A stretch of 64,000 nt of DNA. Source: JBFWRI01 sp050248995. GTDB lineage: Bacteria > Pseudomonadota > Alphaproteobacteria > JAIXQD01. The stretch spans positions 1 to 64,000 of the forward strand of contig JBFWRI010000001.1 of the NCBI GenBank assembly GCA_050248995.1. Reading direction: 5' to 3'. The notes under the pieces are model-generated. The model ran no database searches. It saw nothing but the letters and a program-made list of their open reading frames with translations, and was not told the origin of the DNA. This document shows, piece by piece, positions 9,601 to 18,038 of the stretch (positions within the stretch are counted from its first letter, which is position 1; every line of letters starts with the position of its first letter). The position numbers and the translations under genes are program-made.

Positions 9601-9686
9601 TTATCAAGGAAATTGTGCAGGAACTGATGGATTATGCCGCCGAGATGAAGCGGAACAGGGAAGATGCGGCCGAGCGGGAAAACTAG
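6681..9686 (+). CDS. dotO: Type IVB secretion ATPase DotO/IcmB (TraU-like)
   Basis: The VirB4-like energising ATPase of the Dot/Icm (type IVB) secretion family; 1001 aa, matching the family's usual length of about 1000. Walker A is PGAGKS at residues 478-483, and an acidic Walker B-like strand (RISYDEFHR) lies near residue 790. The N-terminus (MLGFFEEIFGSLMFALRQPV) is typical of DotO proteins. The start is GTG at 6681 with AGAGGAG upstream. It leads a same-strand block with dotM, an unknown gene and dotL, all parts of the cytoplasmic and coupling side of the machine. Confidence 0.85.
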   Translation: MLGFFEEIFGSLMFALRQPVESFIRLETSDDDRTLVASDGSLVSFIRVYGARAMIGEAEYNYIIDAATLKLGSKFDRPGYAIQFYFLRDPQQVRREMDRLMVANYSAAKVVDLDLKDLLDERRRHLSKFLAYEEMWVVCWTRPSAITKVELEKAQKARAQKKWVKASKAQYPHAAIDALRVRHRSFAQGAVSSLEEMGFKVEMADVHTALQAVRASIYPQRANEKWRACLPGDPIPARQDIDKKNDYSDVLWPPLRRQIAVDDARVVNSTAVKIGNTLWSAVDMTLGPLEPSPFTQLLDRLIDTDTPFRMSFLIESHGISGTAFKKLLSSILGFMNDQNRQVRDSLSALQHLSNSEPVVRMRCSMATFAPANDLDLLERRVAGLIQAIESWGYCQATQVVGDPLDGVMSSALGIACASTATPAVAPFYDIMKLLPWQRASSPFTDGAVILRTPDGRPWPYQMGSPLTTTWFDLIFAQPGAGKSVLMNALNLGTCLSAGMAKLPFVAILDIGPSSSGLISLLRDSLPLDRRYEAQHFKLRMMPDYAINPFDTQLGCRYPLPDERSYLSELITLLCTPPGQEQPYDGIPQLVGLCVDEMYRWRDDATANAEPRPYLVGIDNEVDNALSRYNIKLPPEPLWWDVVDALFDKDDYHTAMLAQRQCSPTLADAVTAARRPQIRSLLEETQIGASAEGVIHAFERMIASAIREFPILSGVTKFDVGGARVCAIDLQDVSPQGDDVADRQTAIMYMLARNAMVRSWWLSQDALKNFPPKYRLYHENRIREIRELPKRISYDEFHRTSRSKAVRAQVIRDVREGRKWGVQIVLASQLMEDFSDDMVDLATGIWICGAAVSDRVITTAGDRFGLSETARNVMRYRLTGPKPSGAPVLFILGTNEGRYEQHLVNTLGPIELWALSTSAEDVAIRTQLYNQIGAKEARQLLAKAFPGGSARSEIRRRVVLRTESGEVENNASSAVIKEIVQELMDYAAEMKRNREDAAEREN

Positions 9687-9697
9687 ACTTTGTGATG

Positions 9698-9717
9698 TGC
9701 AAAACTTATAATTTGCA
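9698..9717. other. Short inverted repeat between dotO and dotM
   Basis: TGCAAA (9698-9703) and TTTGCA (9712-9717) are a perfect 6 bp inverted repeat around an AT-rich 8-base spacer. It fills most of the 50-base gap between the two genes. It may be an mRNA processing hairpin or a weak regulator site. The stem is short and AT-rich, so it should not terminate strongly. Confidence 0.3.
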
Positions 9718-9736
9718 GCGGGACAGATAGGGCAAA

Positions 9737-10903
9737 ATGAGCGACAACAAGGCCAACGAAACTCAGACGATGATTGCGATCGGGATTATTCTCGTGATCG
9801 TCGCTGTGCTTTGGTACATGTACCAAAGCGACATCGCCTGGCTGGTGGCCCAGACACGTCTGGCTTACATGTGGGTGGCCAGTTTTGTTACCGACGAATT
9901 CGAGCGCATCCGCCAGTGGCTGATGGCGGTGCCGACCGATCGCAGTTTGCCGCCACAGCAGCGTCTTGACTGGGAAGACATTGTCATTATCTCGGCGCTG
10001 ATCGGTGATTACATGCGCTGGCCTACGGCTATCGTCCTTGCGTGGGGTGCATGGTGGGGGTTTGCCAAGACGCCGCGGCGGAAGTTCCGTACCAAGTTCA
10101 ATCTGGCAACGTTAATGCAGAATCAAGCGCAGGTGTGGCCGGTTATCAAGCCGATTGTCAATTTCAACCCAGCGTTGACCAGCAGCCGGCTGCCTGGTCA
10201 ACCGGTGCCGCTCGATCTACCGGTCTTTGCTGAATCTCTCTCGCCCGAGGAGTGGGTCGCCTGGGCAAAAATCCCGTTTCGCGGGGGCGTGCCCGATAAG
10301 GAAGCGATCCGCCAGGCGCTCAGCCTCCAGCTTGGTCCCAAATGGGATGGTGCAAAGGGTTTACGTGCGCACCACAGGGCGCTGCTGGCGGCATTTGCGT
10401 TGAAGGGTGCGCAGAAGCGCAAAGAGAGCGACGACCTGCTGGGCGCTGTGGCGGGCTGCTGGAATCCAAAAACCGGCCTTCGCCTGTCGCCTGCAGTGCA
10501 GGCACAGATTAACGCCGTATGGCGTGATAGCGGTGTTATACAGCCCGCGCTGGATGAGGCCGGGAAGTTTGCGTTCCGCACAACTGCTCTGTTGGGTGTT
10601 CTGCGCTGGGCGCGTGAGCGCGGCGGTGTTCTGGCGCCCGCATCGTTCTTGTGGCTTCGCGGTGAAGACCGCGCCCTGTGGTATCCGCTGAATAACCTTG
10701 GCCGCCGTTCGTATCATGCCGAAGCGGCCGGCGCGATGGCACATTTTATGGCCGAGCAAAGCGCCAAGCGTGGCTTGCCGATTCCGCGTGTCGATAATGC
10801 AATCCCGGTTATCCTTGATTACCTGGAACAGAATGCCAGCACTATCCCCCCCGTCATCGAAGCTATACGGGACAATGCTTCACTGAAGATCAAACCAAGT
10901 TAA
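9737..10903 (+). CDS. dotM: Type IVB coupling-complex protein DotM/IcmP
   Basis: Partner of DotL in the type IV coupling complex that recruits substrates (known for Legionella; TrbA in IncI plasmids). The 388 aa length fits the family. Two membrane segments are visible, at residues about 13-30 (IGIILVIVAVLWYMYQ) and about 82-103. They are followed by a long basic cytoplasmic domain that includes SYHAEAAGAMAHFMAEQ, a segment typical of this family. It starts 50 bases after dotO and ends 14 bases before the next gene, consistent with one operon. Confidence 0.85.
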   Translation: MSDNKANETQTMIAIGIILVIVAVLWYMYQSDIAWLVAQTRLAYMWVASFVTDEFERIRQWLMAVPTDRSLPPQQRLDWEDIVIISALIGDYMRWPTAIVLAWGAWWGFAKTPRRKFRTKFNLATLMQNQAQVWPVIKPIVNFNPALTSSRLPGQPVPLDLPVFAESLSPEEWVAWAKIPFRGGVPDKEAIRQALSLQLGPKWDGAKGLRAHHRALLAAFALKGAQKRKESDDLLGAVAGCWNPKTGLRLSPAVQAQINAVWRDSGVIQPALDEAGKFAFRTTALLGVLRWARERGGVLAPASFLWLRGEDRALWYPLNNLGRRSYHAEAAGAMAHFMAEQSAKRGLPIPRVDNAIPVILDYLEQNASTIPPVIEAIRDNASLKIKPS

Positions 10904-10917
10904 CAAGAGGAGAGACT

Positions 10918-11469
10918 ATGTTGAGAAAATTTCTGTCACATTGGCAGTATGGAATCAAAGCGCGCGTGGTGGATAACGCACTGGTCGCTAAGATCGATAC
11001 GGCTGCTCAGCCCACATTCGTGCGTCTTGATCTTGATAAGATTGGATCGGCGACGATCACCGTACAGAATCGGGATACGGACTATGAGCTGGCTTTCGTG
11101 CAAAGCCGCGCTGAAAGCACTCCAGTCGCGCGCTTCGAAGTGCGCGAAGCTGCTGAAGTCGCCCAACGTCAGATTGCCTGCGCTCTTTACCGCGGTAGTC
11201 CGTCGGGCCGTTTCCGTCGCGCATTTGCAACAACAATCGGTATTCTGGTTGCCTTGCTTCTTTTTGGCGCTGTTGTCACGGGCATTACGTCACTTACATC
11301 GCCGCCCGCTGGTGTTGGCCCGATGATCGCCGGGCAGGGTGTTGTGCCGCCCGAGCTTGCCAACATACAGGAGCTTAACAAGGCTTTTGGAAATCTGCCT
11401 GCCGACCCTTCCGGACGCACAGAGACGCAAGGCGTGCCGATGTCGGCGGACGATTTCCTGAACAAGTAG
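10918..11469 (+). CDS. Unknown one-helix membrane protein between dotM and dotL
   Basis: 183 aa, starting behind a strong AGAGGAGAGACT ribosome site 14 bases after dotM. Residues 1-95 look like a small cytoplasmic beta-rich domain. One membrane helix (IGILVALLLFGAVVTGI) lies near residues 103-120, followed by a short flexible outer tail ending MSADDFLNK. I do not recognise it among the named Dot/Icm components. Its place between the two coupling-complex genes suggests an accessory role in the coupling complex (inference). It could also be a highly diverged known small subunit. Confidence 0.7.
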   Translation: MLRKFLSHWQYGIKARVVDNALVAKIDTAAQPTFVRLDLDKIGSATITVQNRDTDYELAFVQSRAESTPVARFEVREAAEVAQRQIACALYRGSPSGRFRRAFATTIGILVALLLFGAVVTGITSLTSPPAGVGPMIAGQGVVPPELANIQELNKAFGNLPADPSGRTETQGVPMSADDFLNK

Positions 11470-11488
11470 AAGGAGACCTTATCGGCCC

Positions 11489-13792
11489 ATGCCCGTCGAG
11501 GAGAAATATAGGGTAAAAAGTTCGACGACGTTCCGCGATACGCGGACGTTGTTTGCTCGCTTTGCCGACTGGCTGATTGAGCCGGATGTCACCGTTTTTG
11601 TTTACGGCATGTTCATTGTTCTGATGTTCTTGCCATCGGTGGTAAAAGGCGCGCCGCCCATGCAGGGCATGTGGGATGTGTTCCTGATTGTAGGCATCGT
11701 TTACATGCGCTGGCTGCGCAAGCGGCCATTCAAACTGCCGTTCAAGATGCCGGTTTATTCGGGAATGCCGGATCCGAACAATACCAGTCCCGGGCCGATG
11801 AAAGGCAAGGCGGAAGGCATCCTGTTTCTTGGTAACGAACGCAAGAAGAATAACCAGGAAGTTTGGGTGTCAGCAACAGATGCCAAAACACACATCCTGT
11901 TTCTGGGTACGACAGGTTCGGGTAAAACCGAAGGCCTGAAGGCGCTGGCAACCAACGCGTTGGCGTGGGGATCGGGCTTTACTTTTGTTGACGGTAAGGC
12001 TGACACGTCAGTGTGGGGCGCGTTATATGCTTTGGCCCGCCGTTTTGGGCGCGACGATGACCTGCTGGTCATCAACTATATGACCGCCAACAGCGATGCA
12101 GGCGGCACATCGAATACAATGAACCCGTTTTCGTCAGGTTCGGCATCTTATCTTGTTCAGCTGCTGACCAACCTGATGCCGGAATCGGGCGGCGATAATG
12201 CAATGTGGAAAGAACGCGCAATCGCGCTGATCAGTTCGCTGATGCCGGCATTGACATACCTGCGCGACCATCACAACCTGCTGATGGATATCGGCAGTGT
12301 GCGCGATAATATCGAATTGCCGGCCGTTATCCGCCTTAGCCGTGACCAGCGCTTGCCGCCGCGCGTTATGAAGGGCATTCGCGGCTATCTGGACACATTG
12401 CCCGGCTATGTGGACGATGCGTTTGATGATGAAGGTAAGGAGAAGCCGCCTTCACCCGACAGTCCTGTATACGATCTTTCGGTGGCGCGCCAGCAGCACG
12501 GATACCTGTCGATGCAGTTCACACGTTCGCTGCAATCGCTGGCGGATGAATACGGCTATATCTTCAAGTCTCAACTGGCTGATGTTGATGTCGTCGATCT
12601 TGTTCTCAACCGCCGTATTCTTGTCGTGCTAATTCCGGCGCTGGAAAAGTCGGGCGACGAAGCGGCTAACCTCGGTAAGATCATCGTCGCCAATATGAAG
12701 GGCATGATGGGGGCGGCGCTGGGCGCCAGGGTGGAAGGCGACTGGGAAACGGCTATTGCGAACAAGGCGACGAACGCCCCGTCACCCTATATGGTTATCT
12801 TCGACGAGGTCGGTTACTACACCGCGCCGGGTATGGCGGTGATGGCGGCGCAGGCCCGCTCACTCGGTTTCAGCCTTGTATTCGCAGCGCAGGATATCCC
12901 GGCGATGGAAAAGCGCGTGAAGGAAGAGGCGCGTTCGATCACCGGTAACTGTAACATCAAGATTTTCGGCAAACTGGAAGACCCGACCGGCACCAAGAAG
13001 TTCTTCGAGGATTCGATCGGCGCCAGCAAGGTGTTCCAGGCCAAGGGTATGCAGACCAAGGCAGATAATTTCTTCGGCAGTTATGCCGATACGCTGTCGG
13101 CGAACCTTGAAAAAGCATCATGGGCTGGGTACGACGACCTGCAGGAACAACGCGAAGGCCAGACACATATTATGTTTTCGGCCATGTTGGCCGTGACGGA
13201 CATGCCGTACATCGATACCGGCAAGGCCAAGGCCCTGCGCGTCCAGCGCATGCTGGGCGTGCCGGCAACCACGCCTGTTTCTGAAGCGCGTGATAAGCTG
13301 GCATCCGGCATCGGCCAGAATTTCAGCGATCAAAACTGGAGCATGCCAGCGGGCGCGCCTGATACAGCCGCGACGCCTGAGCTGGCGTCCGCAGTGGCGG
13401 CTTACCAAGCGGCCCGCCAGCAAAAGACGGGGCCGCAAGACGCAGCCTTTGCAGCTGTGGCACATGTTTACAATGGTGCCGCAGCTCCTGTATCTCCTGC
13501 GGTATCTGGACCCGCTGTGGCAGTGCCGGCGGACACAAAGCCTGTCGAGTCCGCCAAAGAATCAAAGACACCGAAGGTGGAAGCGGCATCCGTGCGTCGT
13601 GCGCCTATGGCCACGGCTGCTATGCCATCCGAACAGGATGTGGCACGCAGTGCGGCGGCCCGCAAGGCAGAGCCGCCCGTACCGTTTGAATTGCCGAAGC
13701 CGGATGACCAGATGGCTGAAAAGCTGGCGGCGCTTGGCAAGCGTATGGTCAGGGGCCTGTCCGGTAAGGCAGAACGCGAAGCCGCCGAGTAA
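11489..13792 (+). CDS. dotL: Type IVB coupling ATPase DotL/IcmO (TrbC-like)
   Basis: The inner-membrane coupling protein that delivers substrates to the Dot/Icm channel. Two membrane segments lie near the N-terminus (residues about 33-75, including VFVYGMFIVLMFLPSVV). Walker A is GTTGSGKT at residues 140-147, and Walker B is the strand YMVIFDEVGYY near residue 440. Length 767 aa, close to the family's usual size of about 780. The last 150 or so residues are rich in Ala, Pro and Lys and look disordered; in Legionella the equivalent tail docks the IcmS-IcmW adaptors. The Shine-Dalgarno AAGGAG is about 13 bases from the start, rather far. Confidence 0.88.
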   Translation: MPVEEKYRVKSSTTFRDTRTLFARFADWLIEPDVTVFVYGMFIVLMFLPSVVKGAPPMQGMWDVFLIVGIVYMRWLRKRPFKLPFKMPVYSGMPDPNNTSPGPMKGKAEGILFLGNERKKNNQEVWVSATDAKTHILFLGTTGSGKTEGLKALATNALAWGSGFTFVDGKADTSVWGALYALARRFGRDDDLLVINYMTANSDAGGTSNTMNPFSSGSASYLVQLLTNLMPESGGDNAMWKERAIALISSLMPALTYLRDHHNLLMDIGSVRDNIELPAVIRLSRDQRLPPRVMKGIRGYLDTLPGYVDDAFDDEGKEKPPSPDSPVYDLSVARQQHGYLSMQFTRSLQSLADEYGYIFKSQLADVDVVDLVLNRRILVVLIPALEKSGDEAANLGKIIVANMKGMMGAALGARVEGDWETAIANKATNAPSPYMVIFDEVGYYTAPGMAVMAAQARSLGFSLVFAAQDIPAMEKRVKEEARSITGNCNIKIFGKLEDPTGTKKFFEDSIGASKVFQAKGMQTKADNFFGSYADTLSANLEKASWAGYDDLQEQREGQTHIMFSAMLAVTDMPYIDTGKAKALRVQRMLGVPATTPVSEARDKLASGIGQNFSDQNWSMPAGAPDTAATPELASAVAAYQAARQQKTGPQDAAFAAVAHVYNGAAAPVSPAVSGPAVAVPADTKPVESAKESKTPKVEAASVRRAPMATAAMPSEQDVARSAAARKAEPPVPFELPKPDDQMAEKLAALGKRMVRGLSGKAEREAAE

Positions 13793-13804
13793 CGGAAAAT
13801 CTCA

Positions 13805-16192
13805 TTAACGCAATACGGCGCCGGTGGCCTTGGTGGCGCTAGCAACGATAGCCGCTGATATCTTTTCCAGGTCAACGTCGGTGAAAGCCTTATCGCCTTG
13901 CGGCTGTAGTGTTACGGCGATCGCGACTGATTTCTTGCCCGCCTGGATCTTATCACCTTGGTAAACGTCGAATACCTGCACGTCGACGATCAGGTTTTTA
14001 TCGGCTTGCCTGATGGCTTTCACCAGCCTGTCGGCTGCAACAGATATATCCACAACAAATGCGAAGTCACGCCGCACAGGCTGCAGCGGGGGCAGTTTCA
14101 GCAATGGCTTGGCCGTGCTGCGGTTTTTAGCCTGCGGCAGACGGTCAATATACACTTCAAAGCCGACAGCGGGCGTATCCTCAACACCGGCAGCTTGGGC
14201 AACAGCCGGGTGAATATCGCCGAATGCGGCAATTACTGTGGGGCCAAGGCGAATAACGCCGCTGCGGCCCGGATGGTAGTAATGCGGGGCCTCGGCGGTA
14301 ACCGGCAGCGTGTCGGGGTTCAGGCCACACTGTTCCAGCAACGCCATGACATCAGCTTTTGCATTATAGATATCGGCATCGCGCATCGTCTTTTGCCAGT
14401 GCCGCATCGTCTTACCGCTGCGCAGGCCAGTGGCCACCAGTTCCTGCCCTTTTTCATCAACGCCGGAAAAAACAGGGCCGATCTCGAATAAACTTGCTTG
14501 CATCTGGCCGTGCGCAAAGTTGCTGGCGGCAGCCTGCAGCAGGTTGCCAAGAATCGACGGGCGCATCTGGTCAAGATCGGCACTGATGGGGTTCACCAAC
14601 GTCAGCGCCGGGTTGATCTGGTTAAACTCGGCCGCCAGCGCCTTGGGCATAAAGCTCCAGGTGACGCATTCAGCAAGGCCGCGTGCGGCCAGCGCACGGC
14701 GCGCATTCATGTGGCGCCGCTGGGCCGGATTCAGAGCTACGGTCATGTTGCGGTTCGGCAGCGGCGTTGCGGGGATGTTATCGTACCCGTGGATACGCAG
14801 CACTTCCTCAACAAGATCTTCTTCCAGATTGAGGTCAGGGCGCCATGATGGCGGCGTGATATCGAAGTGATCTTTATGGCTGTGCAGGCTACAGCCCAGC
14901 GCTGCCAGGATGCGTTGCTGTTCCTTGGCAGGCACATCCACGCCCGTCAGGCTGCTGACACGATCAGGGAAAAAGTGAATGTGCCGATGTTCCTTCGGCA
15001 AGGTGCCGGCCATTACAGGTTCGCAGGTCGTGCCGCCGCACAGTTCAATAATCAGCGCCGCCGCTGATTCCAGCGCCTGTTCGACGTATTGCGGGTCAAG
15101 ACCGCGTTCAAAGCGGTAACGTGCATCGGTGTTGATCTGCAGAAGACGGCCATTGGCAGCAACATTGGCCGGGCTGAAGTAAGCGACTTCCAAGATAACG
15201 TTTGTTGTCGAAGCCGAGCAGCCCGAATGCAGGCCGCCGATCACGCCGCCAATGCTTTCAATCTTCGCTTCGTCGGCGATAACAAGGATATCCGGCGTCA
15301 GATCATATTCCTTGTTGTTCAGAGCGGTCATTTTCTCGCCCTTGCGCGCGCGCCGAATGGTCAGCGTGCTGCCGGCCATCTTGTCGGCATCGAACACGTG
15401 CAGCGGGCGTGTGCGGTCCATCGTGAAATAGTTGGTTATATCGACCAGCGTCGAAATCGATTTCATACCGGCATTTTCCAGCAGGTCGCGCAGCCAGGCA
15501 GGCGAGGGGCCATTCTTTACGCCCCTGATCATGCGGAAGCCGATCGCCGGGCAATCCTTCGGGTCTTCGATAACAACTTTCAGCGGGTTCGCGCCCGCAC
15601 TTTTTGTTTTCCATTCCTTCAATGGTTTCAGAGTGCCGATACCGGCCGCAGCAAGGTCTCGCGCCACGCCGTGAACGCCGGCGCAGTCACCGCGGTTCGG
15701 GGTCAAATTGATGTCAATCACAGCGTCGGCCAGTGCGGGCATCGCATCTAGTAGTTTTGCGCCGACTTTTACGGTTTCCGGCAATTCCATAATGCCTTCA
15801 TGTTCGTCGCCAAGGCCCAGTTCGTCGGCGGCACACAGCATGCCCTGGCTTTCAACACCGCGGATCTTGCTTTGGCCCAGCGTGATGTTCAGCCCGGGAA
15901 TAAAATCACCGGGGCGCGAGAGCACAACCTTGATGCCGGCGCGGGCGTTCGGCGCGCCGCAGACGATCTGCAGCTTTTCCTTGCCGGTATCGACGGTGCA
16001 GACCTTCAGGCGGTCGGCATCCGGATGCTTGTCAGCTTTTTCAATTAGCGCAACCGTAAACGGCGCCAGCAGCTTGGCGTGGTCGTGTACTTCCTCTACC
16101 TCAAGGCCGATAGCCGTCAGTGTGTTGCAGATATCATCCAGCGATGCTGTCGTCTCAAGGTGCTGCTTCAACCAGCCAAGTGTGAACTTCAT
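13805..16192 (-). CDS. pheT: Phenylalanine-tRNA ligase beta subunit
   Basis: Beta subunit of the alpha2-beta2 enzyme that charges tRNA-Phe. At 795 aa it has the full bacterial layout: an N-terminal tRNA-binding EMAP-like domain (about 40-150), B3/B4 editing domain, B5 domain, core, and a C-terminal FDX-ACB anticodon-binding domain (about 700-795). The N-terminus MKFTLGWLKQHLETTASL is characteristic. It overlaps the stop of the upstream phosphatase gene by 4 bases, so translation is probably coupled. It converges with dotL, leaving a 12-base gap with no visible terminator. Confidence 0.97.
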   Translation of the reverse strand: MKFTLGWLKQHLETTASLDDICNTLTAIGLEVEEVHDHAKLLAPFTVALIEKADKHPDADRLKVCTVDTGKEKLQIVCGAPNARAGIKVVLSRPGDFIPGLNITLGQSKIRGVESQGMLCAADELGLGDEHEGIMELPETVKVGAKLLDAMPALADAVIDINLTPNRGDCAGVHGVARDLAAAGIGTLKPLKEWKTKSAGANPLKVVIEDPKDCPAIGFRMIRGVKNGPSPAWLRDLLENAGMKSISTLVDITNYFTMDRTRPLHVFDADKMAGSTLTIRRARKGEKMTALNNKEYDLTPDILVIADEAKIESIGGVIGGLHSGCSASTTNVILEVAYFSPANVAANGRLLQINTDARYRFERGLDPQYVEQALESAAALIIELCGGTTCEPVMAGTLPKEHRHIHFFPDRVSSLTGVDVPAKEQQRILAALGCSLHSHKDHFDITPPSWRPDLNLEEDLVEEVLRIHGYDNIPATPLPNRNMTVALNPAQRRHMNARRALAARGLAECVTWSFMPKALAAEFNQINPALTLVNPISADLDQMRPSILGNLLQAAASNFAHGQMQASLFEIGPVFSGVDEKGQELVATGLRSGKTMRHWQKTMRDADIYNAKADVMALLEQCGLNPDTLPVTAEAPHYYHPGRSGVIRLGPTVIAAFGDIHPAVAQAAGVEDTPAVGFEVYIDRLPQAKNRSTAKPLLKLPPLQPVRRDFAFVVDISVAADRLVKAIRQADKNLIVDVQVFDVYQGDKIQAGKKSVAIAVTLQPQGDKAFTDVDLEKISAAIVASATKATGAVLR

Positions 16193-16908
16193 TGAACTCT
16201 CCCTGCCGGCTCATGCACTGCTTCGTGTGTCGGCTTTATGGGCGCAAATACATTTCCGATAATCTCGTGACCAACGACTTTCATGATCTCGCAGCTTTCG
16301 GGTACGCGCGCTTCAGCAATCCACTCGTAAGGATAATTACACCACGCCATCAGGAAGCAGCGAATCCAGTTAGCATGAGCAACAATGACGTAGGTATTTA
16401 TCTTTGCCTTGTTATAACCATAGCGGATGTAGTGCACTGCCGCGCGCGCGCGGTTGTAAACGTCAAACAGTGCTTCGCCCTGTGGTGGGCGCGCCCAGAA
16501 CTTGCCCATCTGCTGCTGCGCCAGCAGGTAGCGGTTATATTCCTGCGGGAAGGTTTTTTCCAACTCGTCCGGCGGCACGCCATCAAACAGGCCATATTGC
16601 TGCTCGGCCAGTTCGGGCAGCTCAACGCGCTCACTGTAGTGGCTCTGAATCGCATTTGCTACACGCTCTTCGGTCTGCCGCGCCCGCTCGTAAGGGCTGC
16701 GCAGGATGATGCAGGGGGCTTCTGATGTCTTCTCATCGAAATGCTTTGCCAGGAAGGCGCCCGCTTCACTCGCCTGTGCAAGGCCCAGCGGCGTCAACGC
16801 AATCGCATGGTCGGGTTTCTGCCGGTAGACGTTCTTGTCGACGTTGGCTTCCGACTGACCGTGCCGCATCAGGTAAAGGGTGACGGGTGGGCGCTCGAAA
16901 AAGCTCAT
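16189..16908 (-). CDS. Histidine phosphatase family protein
   Basis: 239 aa member of the phosphoglycerate mutase-like histidine phosphatase family. The phospho-acceptor motif is LMRHGQSEAN near residue 13, and the second catalytic histidine is in VIVAHANWIRCF near residue 178. The region around ILRSPYERARQTEE supplies the conserved arginine. It sits between pheS and pheT, joined by a TAATG overlap with pheS and a 4-base overlap with pheT, so it is made with the synthetase subunits. The substrate is unknown; metabolic mutase or phosphatase activity cannot be told apart here. Confidence 0.85.
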   Translation of the reverse strand: MSFFERPPVTLYLMRHGQSEANVDKNVYRQKPDHAIALTPLGLAQASEAGAFLAKHFDEKTSEAPCIILRSPYERARQTEERVANAIQSHYSERVELPELAEQQYGLFDGVPPDELEKTFPQEYNRYLLAQQQMGKFWARPPQGEALFDVYNRARAAVHYIRYGYNKAKINTYVIVAHANWIRCFLMAWCNYPYEWIAEARVPESCEIMKVVGHEIIGNVFAPIKPTHEAVHEPAGRVQ

Positions 16909-17969
16909 TACAGCGTACCCCGGGCCAGTGATGGAACCTGCAGCGGGCTGAAGCCGTAATGTTGCAGCCAGCGCGTGTCGGACTCAAACATCGGTCGCAG
17001 GTCGGGAATGCCATATTTTAACATGGCCAGCCGGTCAACACCGCAGCCAAACGCAAAACCTTGCCATTCGTCAGGGTCGAGGCCGCAATTCTTTAGCACA
17101 TTCGGGTGCACCATTCCGCAGCCAAGAATTTCCATCCAGTCATTGCCTTCGCCGATTTTCAGTTCACCCCCTTGGCGATTGCAGCCGACATCGACTTCGG
17201 CCGAAGGCTCTGTGAACGGGAAATAGCTGGGACGAAAACGGGTTTTTACCGGCGTGCCGAAGAAGGCAGCCAGAAAGTCCATCAGGCAGCCGCGCAGGTG
17301 CGCCATTGTAATATCGCGGTCAATCACGAGGCCTTCGATCTGGTGGAACATCGGCACATGCGTGGCATCGTTCTCAACGCGGTAACAGCGACCAATCCCA
17401 ATCGTGCGGAATGGCGGCTTGCCGCTGCGCATATGGCGGATCTGGATGGGCGATGTCTGGGTACGCAAAACCATCTTCTTATCGGCTGTTTCGGGCAGGT
17501 AAAAAGTATCCTGCATCTGCCGGGCCGGGTGGTCCTGCGGAATATTCAGCGCGGTAAAGTTGTGCTCGTCGTCCTCGATGTCGGGGCCTTCCGATAACGT
17601 GAAGCCCATGCTGCCAAAAATTTCGACCAGTTCTTCAATCGTTTGGCTGATGGGGTGGATGCTGCCTGTAGGTTCGGGAGCTGCGTTCAGCGTGATATCA
17701 GTGCGTTCAGCTTCAAGGCGTGCATCCATCTCGGCGCGCGACAGCTGGGTTTTACGTTCATCCAGTGCATTAGCAATGTGCTCTTTCAGCTGGTTGATCA
17801 GCGCGCCCTGTGTCTTTCGTGCACCTTCATCCATACCGCCCAGCGCTTTTAGCAGTTCGGTGATCTTGCCTTTCTTGCCCAGAGCATCAACGCGAACATT
17901 CTCAAGCGCCGCTGTGTCATTTGCGGTCGCAATGGCGCTCAGGATTTCTTCTTTTAGTTTTTCCAACAT
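16908..17969 (-). CDS. pheS: Phenylalanine-tRNA ligase alpha subunit
   Basis: Catalytic alpha subunit of the tRNA-Phe synthetase; 353 aa, normal for bacteria. An N-terminal coiled coil (MLEKLKEEILSAI onwards) is followed by the class II core with motif 2 (FRTIGIGRCYR) and motif 3 (GFAFGCGVDRLAML). The chosen ATG at 17969 has GGAGAG close upstream; the frame runs 14 codons further but into the rplT terminator. It lies downstream of rpmI-rplT in the common bacterial order, with the terminator hairpin between, which could act as a partial attenuator. Confidence 0.96.
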   Translation of the reverse strand: MLEKLKEEILSAIATANDTAALENVRVDALGKKGKITELLKALGGMDEGARKTQGALINQLKEHIANALDERKTQLSRAEMDARLEAERTDITLNAAPEPTGSIHPISQTIEELVEIFGSMGFTLSEGPDIEDDEHNFTALNIPQDHPARQMQDTFYLPETADKKMVLRTQTSPIQIRHMRSGKPPFRTIGIGRCYRVENDATHVPMFHQIEGLVIDRDITMAHLRGCLMDFLAAFFGTPVKTRFRPSYFPFTEPSAEVDVGCNRQGGELKIGEGNDWMEILGCGMVHPNVLKNCGLDPDEWQGFAFGCGVDRLAMLKYGIPDLRPMFESDTRWLQHYGFSPLQVPSLARGTL

Positions 17970-17985
17970 GACTCTCCAGACAAAC

Positions 17986-18018
17986 AAAAAGGCTCGTTGT
18001 GCCAAGCACAACGAGCCT
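17986..18018 (-). terminator. Rho-independent terminator between rplT and pheS
   Basis: AGGCTCGTTGTG (17990-18001) and CACAACGAGCCT (18007-18018) form a perfect 12 bp stem with a 5-base loop. Read on the minus strand it is followed at once by TTTTTGTTTG. It lies about 20 bases after the rplT stop and 17 bases before the pheS Shine-Dalgarno. It should end rpmI-rplT transcription, with any read-through feeding pheS. Confidence 0.9.
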
Positions 18019-18038
18019 AAAACAGTTTAGAAAAAGGA

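Noticed and set aside
17970..18011. Longer pheS start
   Set aside because: The extra 14 codons run through the rplT terminator stem; the ATG at 17969 has its own GGAGAG.
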